A stretch of 64,000 nt of DNA from Schaalia georgiae DSM 6843 (lineage in GTDB: Bacteria; Actinomycetota; Actinomycetes; Actinomycetales; Actinomycetaceae). Position numbers and translations under genes: made by a program. Below are positions 19,734 to 29,371 of this stretch, piece after piece. The notes beneath the pieces are model-generated. The model was not told the origin of the DNA, searched no databases, and saw only the letters and a program-made list of their open reading frames with translations. The stretch spans positions 1 to 64,000 of the forward strand of contig NZ_AUBM01000011.1 in assembly GCF_000429245.1 (NCBI RefSeq), written 5' to 3'. Numbering within the stretch: the stretch's first letter is position 1; each line of letters starts with the position of its first letter.

Positions 19734-22100
19734 ATGATGGAAGGCTCTGACATCGTCGCAGCCGAAGCTGTCATCGACAACGGCCGCTTCGGCAAGCGCA
19801 CCATCCGATTCGAGACGGGCCGCCTCGCCCGGCAGGCCGCCGGTTCCGCGCTGGCCTACCTCGACGACGCCACCACCGTCCTGTCGGCCACGACGGTCGG
19901 CAAGAACCCCAAGGACCAGTTCGACTTCTTCCCCCTCACGGTCGATGTCGAGGAGCGGGCCTACGCCGCCGGGCGCATCCCCGGCTCCTTCTTCCGCCGC
20001 GAGGGCCGCCCGGGCACCGAGGCCATCCTGGCCGCCCGCCTCATCGACCGCCCCCTGCGTCCCGGCTTCGTCAAGGGCCTGCGCAACGAGGTCCAGGTCG
20101 TCGAGACCGTGCTCACCATCGACCCGGACGACGCCTACGACGTCCTGGCCATCAACGCCGCCTCCATGTCCACCCAGATCGCGGGCCTGCCCTTCACGGG
20201 CCCCATCGGCGGCACCCGCCTGGCCCTCGTCGACGGCCAGTGGGTGGCCTTCCCGCGCTGGAGCGAGCTGGAGCGCTCCGTCTTCAACATCGTCGTCGCC
20301 GGGCGCATCGTCACCAAGGACGACGGCTCCGAGGACGTCGCCATCATGATGGTCGAGGCCGGCGGCGGCAAGAACGAGTGGGAGCTCATCCAGGCCGGGG
20401 CCACCGCCCCCACAGAGGAGGTCGTCGCCGACGGCCTCGAGGCCGCCAAGCCCTTCATCAAGGCCCTGTGCCGGGCCCAGCTCGAGGTCGCGGCGAAGGC
20501 ATCGAAGGAGACCGCCGAGTTCCCGCTGTTCCTGGACTACACCGACGAGGAGTACGCCGCCGTCGAGGAGTGCGTGGGCGGCAAACTGGCCGAGGCCCTG
20601 CTCACCGAGGGCAAGCTCGCCCGCGACGGCGCCGTCGATGCCGTCAAGGAGGAGATGCTGGCCGCGCTCGCCGAGCGCTTCCCCGAGGGCGAGAAGAACC
20701 TCAAGGCCGCGTTCCGCTCCCTGGAGAAGCAGACGATCCGCGCGCGCACCCTGCGCGACGAGATCCGCATGGACGGGCGCACCCCCCGCCAGATCCGCTC
20801 CCTGTCCGCCGAGGTCGAGGTGCTGCCCCGCGTGCACGGCTCCGCGCTCTTCCAGCGCGGCGAGACCCAGATCCTGGGTGTGACGACTCTGGCGATGCTG
20901 CGCATGGAGCAGCAGATCGACAACCTGTCGCCCGTCAACTCCAAGCGCTACATGCACCAGTACAACTTCGCGCCCTTCTCCACCGGCGAGGTGGGCCGCG
21001 TCGGCTCGCCCAAGCGCCGCGAGATCGGCCACGGCGACCTGGCCGAACGCGCCCTCGTCCCCGTCCTGCCCACGCGCGAGGAGTTCCCCTACGCCATCCG
21101 CCAGGTCTCCGAGACGATGGGCTCCAACGGCTCCTCGTCGATGGGCTCGGTGTGCGCCTCCACCCTGTCCCTGCTGCAGGCGGGCGTTCCCCTGCGCGCC
21201 CCCGTCGCGGGCATCGCGATGGGCCTGATGACCGGCGAGGTCGACGGCCAGCCCAAGGCCGTCACCCTCACCGACATCCTGGGGGCCGAGGACGGATTCG
21301 GCGACATGGACTTCAAGGTCGCCGGCACCCGGGACTTCATCACCGCCCTGCAGCTGGACACCAAGCTGGACGGCATCGACTCCCAGCTGCTGCGCGCCGC
21401 CCTGGGCCAGGCCCGCGACGCGCGCCTGGCGATCCTCGACCTCATCAACCAGGCCATCGACGGCCCGGACGAGATGAGCCCCAACGCCCCGCGCATCATC
21501 ACCGTGAAGGTCCCCGTGGACAAGATCGGCGAGGTCATCGGCCCCAAGGGCAAGATGATCAACCAGATCCAGGACGACACGGGCGCCGACATCACCATCG
21601 AGGACGACGGCACCGTGTACATCGCCTCCTCCGACGGCGCCTCCGCCGAGGCCGCGCGCACCACGATCAACCAGATCGCGAACCCGCAGATGCCCGAGGT
21701 CGGCGAGCGCTTCGTCGGCACCGTCGTCAAGACCACGTCCTTCGGCGCCTTCGTGTCGCTGACCCCCGGCAAGGACGGCCTGCTGCACATCTCGCAGGTG
21801 CGCCGCCTCGTGGGCGGCAAGCGCATCGACTCGGTCGATGACGTCCTGCAGGTCGGCCAGCAGGTCGAGGTCGAGATCAACGAGATCGGCGACCGCGGCA
21901 AGCTCAGCCTTCACGCCGTCATCGACGGCGAGGCGGGCGACCTGGAGGCCCCCGCCGAGTCCGAGCGCTCCGAGCGGCGCGAGCGCGCCGAGAGGCGTGA
22001 CCGTTCCGAGCGGCGCGAGCGCCGTCCCCGCACGCGTACCCGCCGCCGCCGCGAGGACGAGTCCGAGGCCACCCGCGAGGAGGGCGCCTCCGACGAGTGA
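19734..22100 (+). CDS. pnp: polyribonucleotide nucleotidyltransferase (PNPase)
   Basis: This 788-residue phosphorolytic 3'-5' exoribonuclease has two RNase PH domains (residues ~15-230 and ~340-560, the second with [18 protein letters not shown]). A KH domain ([19 protein letters not shown]) and an S1 domain ([11 protein letters not shown]) follow, ending in an Arg/Glu-rich tail typical of actinobacterial GpsI. The ATG at 19734 with AAAGGAG 10 nt before it is chosen; a second ATG follows at once. An in-frame GTG at 19695 is too far up. Confidence 0.97.
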   Translation: MMEGSDIVAAEAVIDNGRFGKRTIRFETGRLARQAAGSALAYLDDATTVLSATTVGKNPKDQFDFFPLTVDVEERAYAAGRIPGSFFRREGRPGTEAILAARLIDRPLRPGFVKGLRNEVQVVETVLTIDPDDAYDVLAINAASMSTQIAGLPFTGPIGGTRLALVDGQWVAFPRWSELERSVFNIVVAGRIVTKDDGSEDVAIMMVEAGGGKNEWELIQAGATAPTEEVVADGLEAAKPFIKALCRAQLEVAAKASKETAEFPLFLDYTDEEYAAVEECVGGKLAEALLTEGKLARDGAVDAVKEEMLAALAERFPEGEKNLKAAFRSLEKQTIRARTLRDEIRMDGRTPRQIRSLSAEVEVLPRVHGSALFQRGETQILGVTTLAMLRMEQQIDNLSPVNSKRYMHQYNFAPFSTGEVGRVGSPKRREIGHGDLAERALVPVLPTREEFPYAIRQVSETMGSNGSSSMGSVCASTLSLLQAGVPLRAPVAGIAMGLMTGEVDGQPKAVTLTDILGAEDGFGDMDFKVAGTRDFITALQLDTKLDGIDSQLLRAALGQARDARLAILDLINQAIDGPDEMSPNAPRIITVKVPVDKIGEVIGPKGKMINQIQDDTGADITIEDDGTVYIASSDGASAEAARTTINQIANPQMPEVGERFVGTVVKTTSFGAFVSLTPGKDGLLHISQVRRLVGGKRIDSVDDVLQVGQQVEVEINEIGDRGKLSLHAVIDGEAGDLEAPAESERSERRERAERRDRSERRERRPRTRTRRRREDESEATREEGASDE

Positions 22101-22123
22101 GCGGGCGCGACGCCACGCTTTGA

Positions 22124-22159
22124 GGGGTGTGGGGCGGACACCGGTCCGCCCCACACCCC
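22124..22159 (+). terminator. terminator of pnp
   Basis: A perfect 16-bp stem (22124-22139 with 22144-22159) closes an ACCG loop, 23 nt after the stop, followed by a short pyrimidine run. Confidence 0.85.
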
Positions 22160-22208
22160 GTTCCCCTTGGGCCTCCTGGCGGGAGGCCGTCGACCGACTA
22201 GGAGTCTC

Positions 22209-23549
22209 ATGCCCCCCATCGCGCTTCCGCTCACTCCGGACGCCGCGTCCATGTCCTTCGACGACGGCGACACCCGGATCCGCCGGTCGATCGGGAGCAC
22301 CGGCGTCAGGGTCCTCACGCAACAGGTCCCGGCCGCCCAATCGGTGAGCGCGTCCCTGTGGGTGCCCGTCGGCTCGCGCGACGAGGACCCCGTCCGCGCG
22401 GGATCCACGCATTTCCTCGAGCACCTGCTCTTCAAAGGAACTGCCCGGCGCTCGGCGCTCGACATCGCGGTCGCCTTCGACTCGGTCGGCGGGGAGTCCA
22501 ACGCCGAGACCGGACGCGAGCACACGGCGTACTGGGCGCGCGTGCGCGACGCCGACCTGGGCACGGCGATCGACGTCCTCGTCGATATGGTGACGGGCTC
22601 CGTATTGGATCCCGCGGACTTCGACACGGAGCGGGGCGTCATCCTCGACGAGCTCGCGATGGGGGATGACAACCCCGTGGAGGTCGTTCACGACGCCTTC
22701 CAACTGGCGGTCCACGGCGATACGCCCATCGGCCGGCCGGTCGGCGGAACCGCCGACGCCATCCGCGCGGTCGGGCGCGACGACGTGTGGGAGCACTACC
22801 AGTCGAACTACGGGTGCCCCTCACTGATCGTCGTGGCGTCCGGCAACGTCGACCACGACGAGCTCGTGGAGCGCGTCGATGGGGCGCTGGCCGCCTCGCA
22901 GTGGTCGACCGCGCCCCGCCCTCCGCGCCCCAGGCGCCCCACCAGCGCTCCCGAGGGCGCGGGCAGCGCGGGGGAGGGCGTTGTCGAGCGCCGCCGGGAC
23001 GTGGGCCAGGCGCACGTGGTCCTTGGATGCGAGGGCCTGCGGGCCACCGACGAGGAGACGCCCGTCATGCACGTCCTGTTGTCCGTGCTGGGTGGGTCGA
23101 TGTCCTCGCGCCTCTTCCAGGAGATTCGCGAGAAACGGGGCCTGGCCTACACGACCTACGCTTTCGCCTCCCCCTACTCCGACACGGGCTCCTTCGGCAT
23201 GTACGCGGGCACCAACCCCGGGTCGGTCTCCGAAGTGGAGGCCATCATGCGCGCCCAACTGGAGGATCTCGCCACCCAGGGCCCCACTGACGAGGAGATG
23301 GCCCGCGTGCGCGGGCAGGTCCGCGGAGGACTGGTCCTGGGCCTCGAGGACAACTGGTCCCGGATGATGCGCCTGGGGCGCTCGGAGGTCATGGGGCGCT
23401 ACCGCGTCGTCGAGGAGACACTGCGCGACATCGAATCCGTGGACGCCCAGCAGGTGCGCTCCCTGGCCTCCCGCTTGGCGGCGCGACTGAGGGCGCGGGC
23501 CGTCGTGCTCCCGCGCCAGTGGGAGCACGCCACCACCCACACCCACTAG
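22209..23549 (+). CDS. M16 family zinc peptidase
   Basis: This 446-residue protein has the inverted zinc motif HFLEH (His68, Glu71, His72) and the third ligand Glu148, exactly 76 residues on, in VILDELA. The second M16 domain has YTTYAFASPYSDTGSFGMY. Such genes follow pnp in many actinobacteria and are often called processing peptidases; the real substrate is unknown. A Pro/Arg/Gly-rich loop at residues ~235-260 joins the halves. GGAG lies 5-8 nt upstream of the ATG. It probably forms a unit with dapB. Confidence 0.92.
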   Translation: MPPIALPLTPDAASMSFDDGDTRIRRSIGSTGVRVLTQQVPAAQSVSASLWVPVGSRDEDPVRAGSTHFLEHLLFKGTARRSALDIAVAFDSVGGESNAETGREHTAYWARVRDADLGTAIDVLVDMVTGSVLDPADFDTERGVILDELAMGDDNPVEVVHDAFQLAVHGDTPIGRPVGGTADAIRAVGRDDVWEHYQSNYGCPSLIVVASGNVDHDELVERVDGALAASQWSTAPRPPRPRRPTSAPEGAGSAGEGVVERRRDVGQAHVVLGCEGLRATDEETPVMHVLLSVLGGSMSSRLFQEIREKRGLAYTTYAFASPYSDTGSFGMYAGTNPGSVSEVEAIMRAQLEDLATQGPTDEEMARVRGQVRGGLVLGLEDNWSRMMRLGRSEVMGRYRVVEETLRDIESVDAQQVRSLASRLAARLRARAVVLPRQWEHATTHTH

Positions 23550-23561
23550 AAGGAGAACATT

Positions 23562-24302
23562 GTGAAACGCGTTGCTGTGATCGGAGCCTCCGGGCGCATG
23601 GGGACCGCAGTGGTCAAGGCCGTCGGGGCCTGCGCGGACATGGAGGTCGTGGCGCGCCTCAACGGGGGCGACACCATCTCGCGCGAGTCCCTGGGAGGGG
23701 CGGATGTGGCCGTTGAGTTCACATCCCCCGCCTCGTCGGAGCGCAATGTCCACGCGCTGCTGGACGCGGGCGTGGACGCCGTGGTGGGCACCACCGGCTG
23801 GGACGACGACGCCTACGCTCGGGTGCGCGCCCACGCCGAGGAGGCCGGGCGCTCGGTCCTCATCGCCCCGAACTTCGCGATCGGGGCCGTCCTAGCGATG
23901 CGCTTCGCCCAGATCGCAGCACCCTTCTTCGAGTCCGCCGAGGTCGTGGAGATGCACCACCCGGACAAGGTGGACGCCCCCTCGGGCACCGCAATCGCTA
24001 CGGCCCGCGGCATCGCGCGAGCCCGCGGGGCCGCCGGCCTCGGGGACGTGCCCGACGCCACTGAGTCGGACCCGCACAGCGCACGCGGGGCCAGGATCGA
24101 CGGCGTTCCGGTCCACGCGGTGCGCCTGCGGGGGCTGACGGCCTCTGAGGAGGTGCTGCTGGGCAACCCCGGGGAGCAGCTGGTGATCCGCACCGACTCC
24201 TTCGACCGCGTCTCCTTCATGCCCGGCGTGCTGCTCGCGGTGCGCAGTGTCTCCTCCAGGCCCGGCCTCACCGTGGGCATCGAATCGGTGATGGGCCTGT
24301 GA
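23562..24302 (+). CDS. dapB: 4-hydroxy-tetrahydrodipicolinate reductase
   Basis: This 246-residue NAD(P)H-dependent reductase acts in the diaminopimelate/lysine pathway. The Rossmann start is VIGASGRMGTAVVKAV. The catalytic and substrate motif is EMHHPDKVDAPSGTA, and VEFTSP and GTTGW are present. AAGGAG precedes the GTG. The last codons overlap the acetyltransferase start (GTGA). Confidence 0.96.
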   Translation: MKRVAVIGASGRMGTAVVKAVGACADMEVVARLNGGDTISRESLGGADVAVEFTSPASSERNVHALLDAGVDAVVGTTGWDDDAYARVRAHAEEAGRSVLIAPNFAIGAVLAMRFAQIAAPFFESAEVVEMHHPDKVDAPSGTAIATARGIARARGAAGLGDVPDATESDPHSARGARIDGVPVHAVRLRGLTASEEVLLGNPGEQLVIRTDSFDRVSFMPGVLLAVRSVSSRPGLTVGIESVMGL

Positions 24303-24874
24303 ACGGTGGGAGCGGGGAGCCCCCCCCCCACCCCGACACGTCCGTCCGCCCCGCCGTGCCCGGGGACGAGCGCGCTATCGCCGCCCTCCAGTGGGGGGCG
24401 TGGCGGGCCTTTTTCGGCGGGGAGGAGCTTGCGGCGCAGGGGCTGAGCGAGGAGCGGCTGCGGGCCGGGTGGGAGTCGGCCCTGTCCTCCCCGCGCCCCG
24501 CTTCCGCAGCGCTGGTGGTGGCCCTCCACGGCAGCAGCATCGTCGGATTCGCCCTGGCCGGCCCGGACGACGAGGCGGGCGCTGCCGGTGGCCCGTCGGG
24601 CGTTGTCCGGGGTCAGGAGGGTGGGGCCCCTGCCGCGGTGGCCACTCAGATCTACGAACTCGTCGTGGATCCGCGTTTCGCCGGCTTGGGCCACGGATCG
24701 CGCATGCTGGCCGCAGTCGCCGACCTCGTCGGCGGGGCGATGCGGGTGTGGATCGATGTTTGCGACGAGGCCCGTCAGCGTTTCTTCTCCTCAGCGGGTT
24801 TCGCCCCCGCCGGGGCAGGACGCGCCATCGGCGACGGGCACACGCAGCACCTGTGGTGGGCGCGAGCGGAATAG
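24299..24874 (+). CDS. GNAT family N-acetyltransferase
   Basis: This 191-residue protein resembles GNAT acetyltransferases. Strand beta4 with IYELVVDPRFAGLGHGSRML carries the acetyl-CoA loop (R/Q-x-x-G-x-G/A form), and a C-terminal FFSSAGF is present. Residues ~95-120 are a Gly/Ala-rich insertion. The GTG start overlaps the dapB stop, so it is coupled to dapB. The acceptor is unknown; a DAP-pathway role is not implied by the sequence. Confidence 0.75.
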   Translation: MNGGSGEPPPHPDTSVRPAVPGDERAIAALQWGAWRAFFGGEELAAQGLSEERLRAGWESALSSPRPASAALVVALHGSSIVGFALAGPDDEAGAAGGPSGVVRGQEGGAPAAVATQIYELVVDPRFAGLGHGSRMLAAVADLVGGAMRVWIDVCDEARQRFFSSAGFAPAGAGRAIGDGHTQHLWWARAE

Positions 24875-25604
24875 GCCCGTGCCCGCACCCGGCATCCGGG
24901 GCGTTCGAGGGGATCCCGCGCGGGTTCCATGCTATTCGCAGTGCCCCGTCCGAAGGAACCATAGGTGCCCATGTGGAACGCCAGCGTTGACCATGCTATT
25001 CGTGGTACACCGTCCGAAGGAACCACACAACCCTTGCACCACGCCACAGGACTTGCCCGCGCGCATGGGAATGGGCAACGAGGCATTGGGGCTTGGTTTT
25101 CCGTTTCGAGTGCAGTGGTGCGGGGGGTGGGTTGGCGGCCCATGGGTCCTGAGGGTGGTGGGTGCAAGAGATCATCGTCTGGAGGAGTGCCATGGGCCGC
25201 CAATACCGTCATCCTTGCCCTCGCTGAGCGCGAGGACATCATGGTCGCGTGGGGGAACCATGTGGGGGTGAGCGAGATCGCCCGGCCTTGTCGGACGGGA
25301 CGAGTCCGCGGTGTCGCGCGAGATCCGCAGGGCACCGCAGGCCCACCCGGCCCCGTCGGCTGCCTCGTCCGCAGAATATGGCAGGACCGCCCGGCCTCGT
25401 CCTCCGCCCTGGTGCCCTGCGGGGTGGGCGCGTTCCAGTGCTGGTCCCGTCGGCCCTCGACCATGGGTCCCGGCCCCGTCCGCTGAGCGCGGCAGGACTG
25501 CCCGGCCCCGGCCCCGGCCTCGTCCTCCGCCCTGGTGCCCTGCGGGCGGTCCGAGGCGCGGAAGTCCCAGACGAGCGCCCCCGGGTAAAGGTATGGTCAA
25601 GGGT
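24875..25604. repeat. gene-free gap with two families of direct repeats
   Basis: No convincing gene is seen in this 730-bp stretch before dapA. Two 35-bp repeats (24927-24961 and 24991-25025, about 31/35 identical, beginning CCATGCTATTCG and ending CGTCCGAAGGAACCA) lie 64 bp apart. A second family is an exact 33-bp repeat at 25391-25423 and 25514-25546, inside a longer imperfect duplication. An ORF covering the second family would encode only Arg/Pro-rich repeats and is not supported. Confidence 0.6.
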
Positions 25605-26501
25605 ATGACGATGATTCCCCCAAGGCTCTTCGGATCACTCGCCACCGCGATGGTGACCCCCATGAAGGCGGACGGCTCCCTCGACTGCGAATCCGCAGCG
25701 CGATTGGCCACGGCGCTGGTCGACGGCGGCTGCGACACCATACTGCTCTCCGGCACCACCGGAGAGTCCCCCACGACCCACCAGCCTGAGAAGAACGACC
25801 TCACCGACGCGGTGCGCGAGGCGGTGGGCGACCGCGCTTTCATCCTGTGCGGTGCCTGTTCCAACGACACCGCCCACGCGGTGCGCATTGCCGAGGGCGC
25901 CCAGGAGCACGGAGCCAACGGGCTGCTGGTCGTCTCCCCCTACTACAACAGGCCCTCCCAGGAGGGGCTGCGCGCCCACGTCCTCGAAGTCGCCAACGCC
26001 ACCGATCTGCCGGTCATGCTCTACGACATCCCCGGCCGCACCGGCATCGCCTTCTCCGACGGCACCTTGGACGCCCTGGCCGCCCACCCGCGGATCAAGG
26101 GCGTCAAAGACGCCACCGGGGACGTCGAGACGGGCGTGGACCGCATGCACCGCACTGGCCTGGAGTACTACTCGGGCGACGACGCCCTCAACTTCGCGTG
26201 GATGACCGGGGGCGCATCCGGGTTCGTGTCCGTGGTCTCCCACGTGGCGGCCGCACAGTACCGCCGCATGATCGAGCTGCTCGACTCCGACCAGGTGTGG
26301 GAGGCGCGCGAGTTGTCCTACCAGCTGCGCCCCCTCGTGCGCGCGATCATGGGCAGCGGCCAGGGGGCCGTCATGGCGAAGTACGCGCTGTGGCTCCAGG
26401 GCGTCATCGACGCGCCCGCTGTGCGCCTCCCGCTGGTCGGCGTCTCCGACTCCGAGGTCGAGGCCCTGCGGGCGGCACTGGTCGCCCAGGGCGCGCTCTA
26501 G
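25605..26501 (+). CDS. dapA: 4-hydroxy-tetrahydrodipicolinate synthase
   Basis: This 298-residue TIM-barrel aldolase condenses pyruvate with aspartate semialdehyde, opening the lysine/DAP branch. Visible residues are TT (51-52) in GTTGES, Tyr113/114 in SPYYNRPSQEGL, Tyr140, Arg145 in GRTG and the Schiff-base Lys168 in KGVKDATGD. The ATG at 25605 is chosen by alignment with family length; ATGs at 25593 and 25611 are alternatives. Confidence 0.96.
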   Translation: MTMIPPRLFGSLATAMVTPMKADGSLDCESAARLATALVDGGCDTILLSGTTGESPTTHQPEKNDLTDAVREAVGDRAFILCGACSNDTAHAVRIAEGAQEHGANGLLVVSPYYNRPSQEGLRAHVLEVANATDLPVMLYDIPGRTGIAFSDGTLDALAAHPRIKGVKDATGDVETGVDRMHRTGLEYYSGDDALNFAWMTGGASGFVSVVSHVAAAQYRRMIELLDSDQVWEARELSYQLRPLVRAIMGSGQGAVMAKYALWLQGVIDAPAVRLPLVGVSDSEVEALRAALVAQGAL

Positions 26502-26581
26502 ACGCGAATGTGAGGGTTTCGACCCCGGTGAACGAGTCCCCGCGCGATCAAGGCGCCTCCAGGCATGGCAGACTTAAACGT

Positions 26582-28273
26582 ATGAATCCCCTGTACGAGA
26601 ACCTCAGCGAACCCGCGCCCCTCGAGAAGGGGGCGCTGCGCGTCATACCGCTGGGCGGCCTCGGCGAGGTGGGGCGCAACATGAACGTCCTCGAGTTCGA
26701 AGGCAAACTCCTGGTCGTCGATTGCGGTGTCCTCTTCCCGGAGGAGACCCAGCCCGGTGTGGACCTGATCCTGCCCGACTTCTCGTGGATCGAGGACCGG
26801 ATGGACGACGTCGTCGGCCTGGTCCTCACACACGGCCACGAGGACCACATCGGCGCTGTGCCGTACCTGCTCAAGCTGCGAGGCGACATCCCGATCTACG
26901 GCTCCGACCTGACTCTGGCGTTCGTGGCCCCCAAGCTGCGCGAGCACCGTCTGAGCGACCCCGGCCTGAACGTCGTCGCGGAAGGCGACCGCCTGACAGT
27001 GGGCCCCTTCGACCTGGAGTTCGTCTCCGTCACCCACTCCATCCCCGACGCCCTCGCGGTGTTCGTGCGCACCAGCGCGGCGAAGGTCCTCATCACCGGC
27101 GACTTCAAAATGGACCAGTTGCCCCTGGACCGCCGCCTGACGGACCTGCGCGCCTTCGCGCGGATGGGCGAGGAGGGCGTGGACCTGTTCATGGTGGACT
27201 CCACGAACGCCCTGGTCCCCGGTTTCATCACCCCCGAGCGCGAGATCGGCCCCGTCCTGGACCAGGTGTTCAGCGAGGCCACTGGGCAGATCGTCGTCGC
27301 GTCCTTCGCCTCCCACGTCCACCGTGTCCAGCAGGTCATCAACGCCGCCCACCACCACGGGCGCCGCGTGGCGCTGGTGGGCCGGTCCATGGAGCGCAAT
27401 ATGCGCATCGCGGAGGAGAAGGGCCATCTGGCCATCCCAGAGGGGGTGGTCGTCGACCTCAAGGAGATCGATCAGCTGCCCCCCTCCCAGCGCGTGTACA
27501 TGGCGACTGGTTCCCAGGGCGAGCCCATGGCGGCCCTGTCGCGCATGTCGGTCGGCTCCCACAAAACGGTCTCCATCGGAGCGGGGGACATGGTGGTCCT
27601 GGCGTCCTCGCTGATCCCCGGGAACGAGAACTCCGTGTACAGGGTCATCAACGACCTCACGCGCCTGGGCGCCCGGGTCGTGTCGAAGGAGAACGCGAAG
27701 GTCCACGTCTCCGGGCACGCCAGCGCGGGTGAGCTCATCTACTGCTACAACATCATCCAGCCCAAGAACGTCATGCCGATCCATGGCGAGGTGCGCCACC
27801 TGGTGGGCAACGGGCAGCTCGCGGTGAAGACGGGCATCAGCCCTGAGTCCGTTGTCCTGGCGGAGGACGGGGTCACCGTCGACGTCAAGGACGGCGCCGC
27901 CCGCGTGTCCGGCGTGGTGCCCTGCGAGTACGTCTACGTGGACGGGCGCTCCATCGGCGAGATCTCCGAGGACGAGCTCGAGACCCGGCGCACGCTGGGC
28001 GCGGAGGGCTTCATCTCCATCTTCGCGGTCGTCGAGCACGATTCGGGAACGGTCCTGGCCGGCCCGACCATCCGTGCCATCGGGATGGCCGAGGACGACT
28101 CCGTGTTCGACGAGATCCTCCCCGATGTCGCCTCGGCGCTCAAGGACGCTGCCGCCCCGGGCGGGCAGGACCCCTACGTCCTGCAGCAGGCCATGCGGCG
28201 CGTGATCGGCCGCTGGGTCGCGCGGCGCCTGCGCAGGCGGCCTATGATCGTCCCAGTGGTGACCGAGCAGTAG
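26582..28273 (+). CDS. rnj: ribonuclease J
   Basis: This 563-residue metallo-beta-lactamase/beta-CASP ribonuclease has exo- and endonuclease activity in mRNA decay and rRNA processing. It has GGLGEVGRNMNV, the zinc motif HGHEDH (His84 to His89), the beta-CASP segment FASHVHRVQQ, ATGSQGEP, and HVSGHAS near the end of the catalytic core. The dapA-rnj order is common in actinobacteria. It follows dapA by 80 bp. Confidence 0.96.
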   Translation: MNPLYENLSEPAPLEKGALRVIPLGGLGEVGRNMNVLEFEGKLLVVDCGVLFPEETQPGVDLILPDFSWIEDRMDDVVGLVLTHGHEDHIGAVPYLLKLRGDIPIYGSDLTLAFVAPKLREHRLSDPGLNVVAEGDRLTVGPFDLEFVSVTHSIPDALAVFVRTSAAKVLITGDFKMDQLPLDRRLTDLRAFARMGEEGVDLFMVDSTNALVPGFITPEREIGPVLDQVFSEATGQIVVASFASHVHRVQQVINAAHHHGRRVALVGRSMERNMRIAEEKGHLAIPEGVVVDLKEIDQLPPSQRVYMATGSQGEPMAALSRMSVGSHKTVSIGAGDMVVLASSLIPGNENSVYRVINDLTRLGARVVSKENAKVHVSGHASAGELIYCYNIIQPKNVMPIHGEVRHLVGNGQLAVKTGISPESVVLAEDGVTVDVKDGAARVSGVVPCEYVYVDGRSIGEISEDELETRRTLGAEGFISIFAVVEHDSGTVLAGPTIRAIGMAEDDSVFDEILPDVASALKDAAAPGGQDPYVLQQAMRRVIGRWVARRLRRRPMIVPVVTEQ

Positions 28274-28304
28274 CGGCGCCCCCGCGCATCGGCGCGGGTC
28301 GCCG
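28274..28304 (+). terminator. possible terminator after rnj
   Basis: CCCGCGC (28281-28287) pairs with GCGCGGG (28292-28298), with outer CGGCG/CGCCG pairing. There is no U-tract. Confidence 0.4.
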
Positions 28305-28333
28305 GGGACGGACTTCGATACGAGGGGGCATGA

Positions 28334-29290
28334 GTGGCTGGACGTTTCATCTCGACTCATTCCGTGGCTCTTGTGCTGCCGATGCACATCGCGTACATGC
28401 CCGGCAGGGGCGGCTCAGTCCACGCCGACGCCGCGAGCTCGCGCCCGGGCGGCGGCTTCACGACGTTGAGCGCAGCGGCGGCGATGGGTGTCCCCGCCGC
28501 GATGGCCTCGCCCCTGGGAACGGGCCCCAACTCGTTCACGGTCCGCCAGCAGTTGGTCGAGGCGGGGGTCAGCGTCCTCACGCCGGAACTGGTCGGGGAC
28601 ATCGGCGTGGTCATCCAGTTGATCGTCGAGGACGGTTCGATGACGTCGGTGGTGACCGCGGGAGTCGAGTCCGAGCCTTCGCGCGCGGTCCTCGACCGGA
28701 TCATCCTCCAGCCCGGGGACACGATCCACGTCGCCGCTTCCGACCTCACGAACCCGCACTCGGCGAAGGTGCTCTCCGAATGGGGGGCGGAACTGCCCGA
28801 GTCGGTGACCCTGGTCGTGTCGATCTCCCCGGCGGTCGAGCAGGTCCCCGTCGAGGCGTGGCGGAACCTGCTGGGCCGGGCGGACATCGTCACCATGAAC
28901 GTGCGCGAGGCGACAACCCTGACATCGATCCTGGCAGGCTACCGCGGGGGGACGGCCATCCGGGACCTCATGCGGCCCGGGGCCACCACGGTGCGCCGCC
29001 TCGGATCCATGGGGTGCGAGCTCCAGGAGGGCCGCGACGCCCCCATCGTCCACATCCCCGCGTTCCAGACGACGACCGCCGACACCGCCGGAGTGGGGGA
29101 CACCCACATCGCGGAGATGTGCGCGGGGCTCCTGATGGGCTACGAGCTCGCCGACGCCTGCCTCATGGCGAACGCCGGGGCGGCGATCACCCTCTCCCAC
29201 CCCTCCGCACTGCCTGTCCCCACCCTCCAGCAGGTTGAGGCGGTGCTGGAGAGCGGCGTCGTCTCGACCGTCGTCCCGTTGCGCCCCTGA
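28334..29290 (+). CDS. PfkB family carbohydrate kinase
   Basis: This 318-residue ribokinase-fold protein has an N-terminal GGGFTTLSAAAAMG, like the PfkB GGN-x-A motif though the Asn is replaced. The C-terminal signature is DTAGVGDTHIAEMCAGL, with the catalytic Asp in GVGD. The sugar or nucleoside substrate is not readable. The replaced N-terminal Asn and the Val in the usually GAGD motif suggest a divergent subfamily. The GTG start is preceded by GGGGGC only. Confidence 0.75.
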   Translation: MAGRFISTHSVALVLPMHIAYMPGRGGSVHADAASSRPGGGFTTLSAAAAMGVPAAMASPLGTGPNSFTVRQQLVEAGVSVLTPELVGDIGVVIQLIVEDGSMTSVVTAGVESEPSRAVLDRIILQPGDTIHVAASDLTNPHSAKVLSEWGAELPESVTLVVSISPAVEQVPVEAWRNLLGRADIVTMNVREATTLTSILAGYRGGTAIRDLMRPGATTVRRLGSMGCELQEGRDAPIVHIPAFQTTTADTAGVGDTHIAEMCAGLLMGYELADACLMANAGAAITLSHPSALPVPTLQQVEAVLESGVVSTVVPLRP

Positions 29291-29371
29291 GGGCAACGCG
29301 CGCTGCAAGAAACCGGGTTTTCGGCGCGCCTACAAGGTTTTCCCGTCGTGTGAGAGTAGCGTCAGAGCATC

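Noticed and set aside
25311-25604. Upstream extension of dapA
   Set aside because: It encodes only an Arg/Pro/Trp-Cys repeat created by the DNA duplication, with no link to the dapA family.
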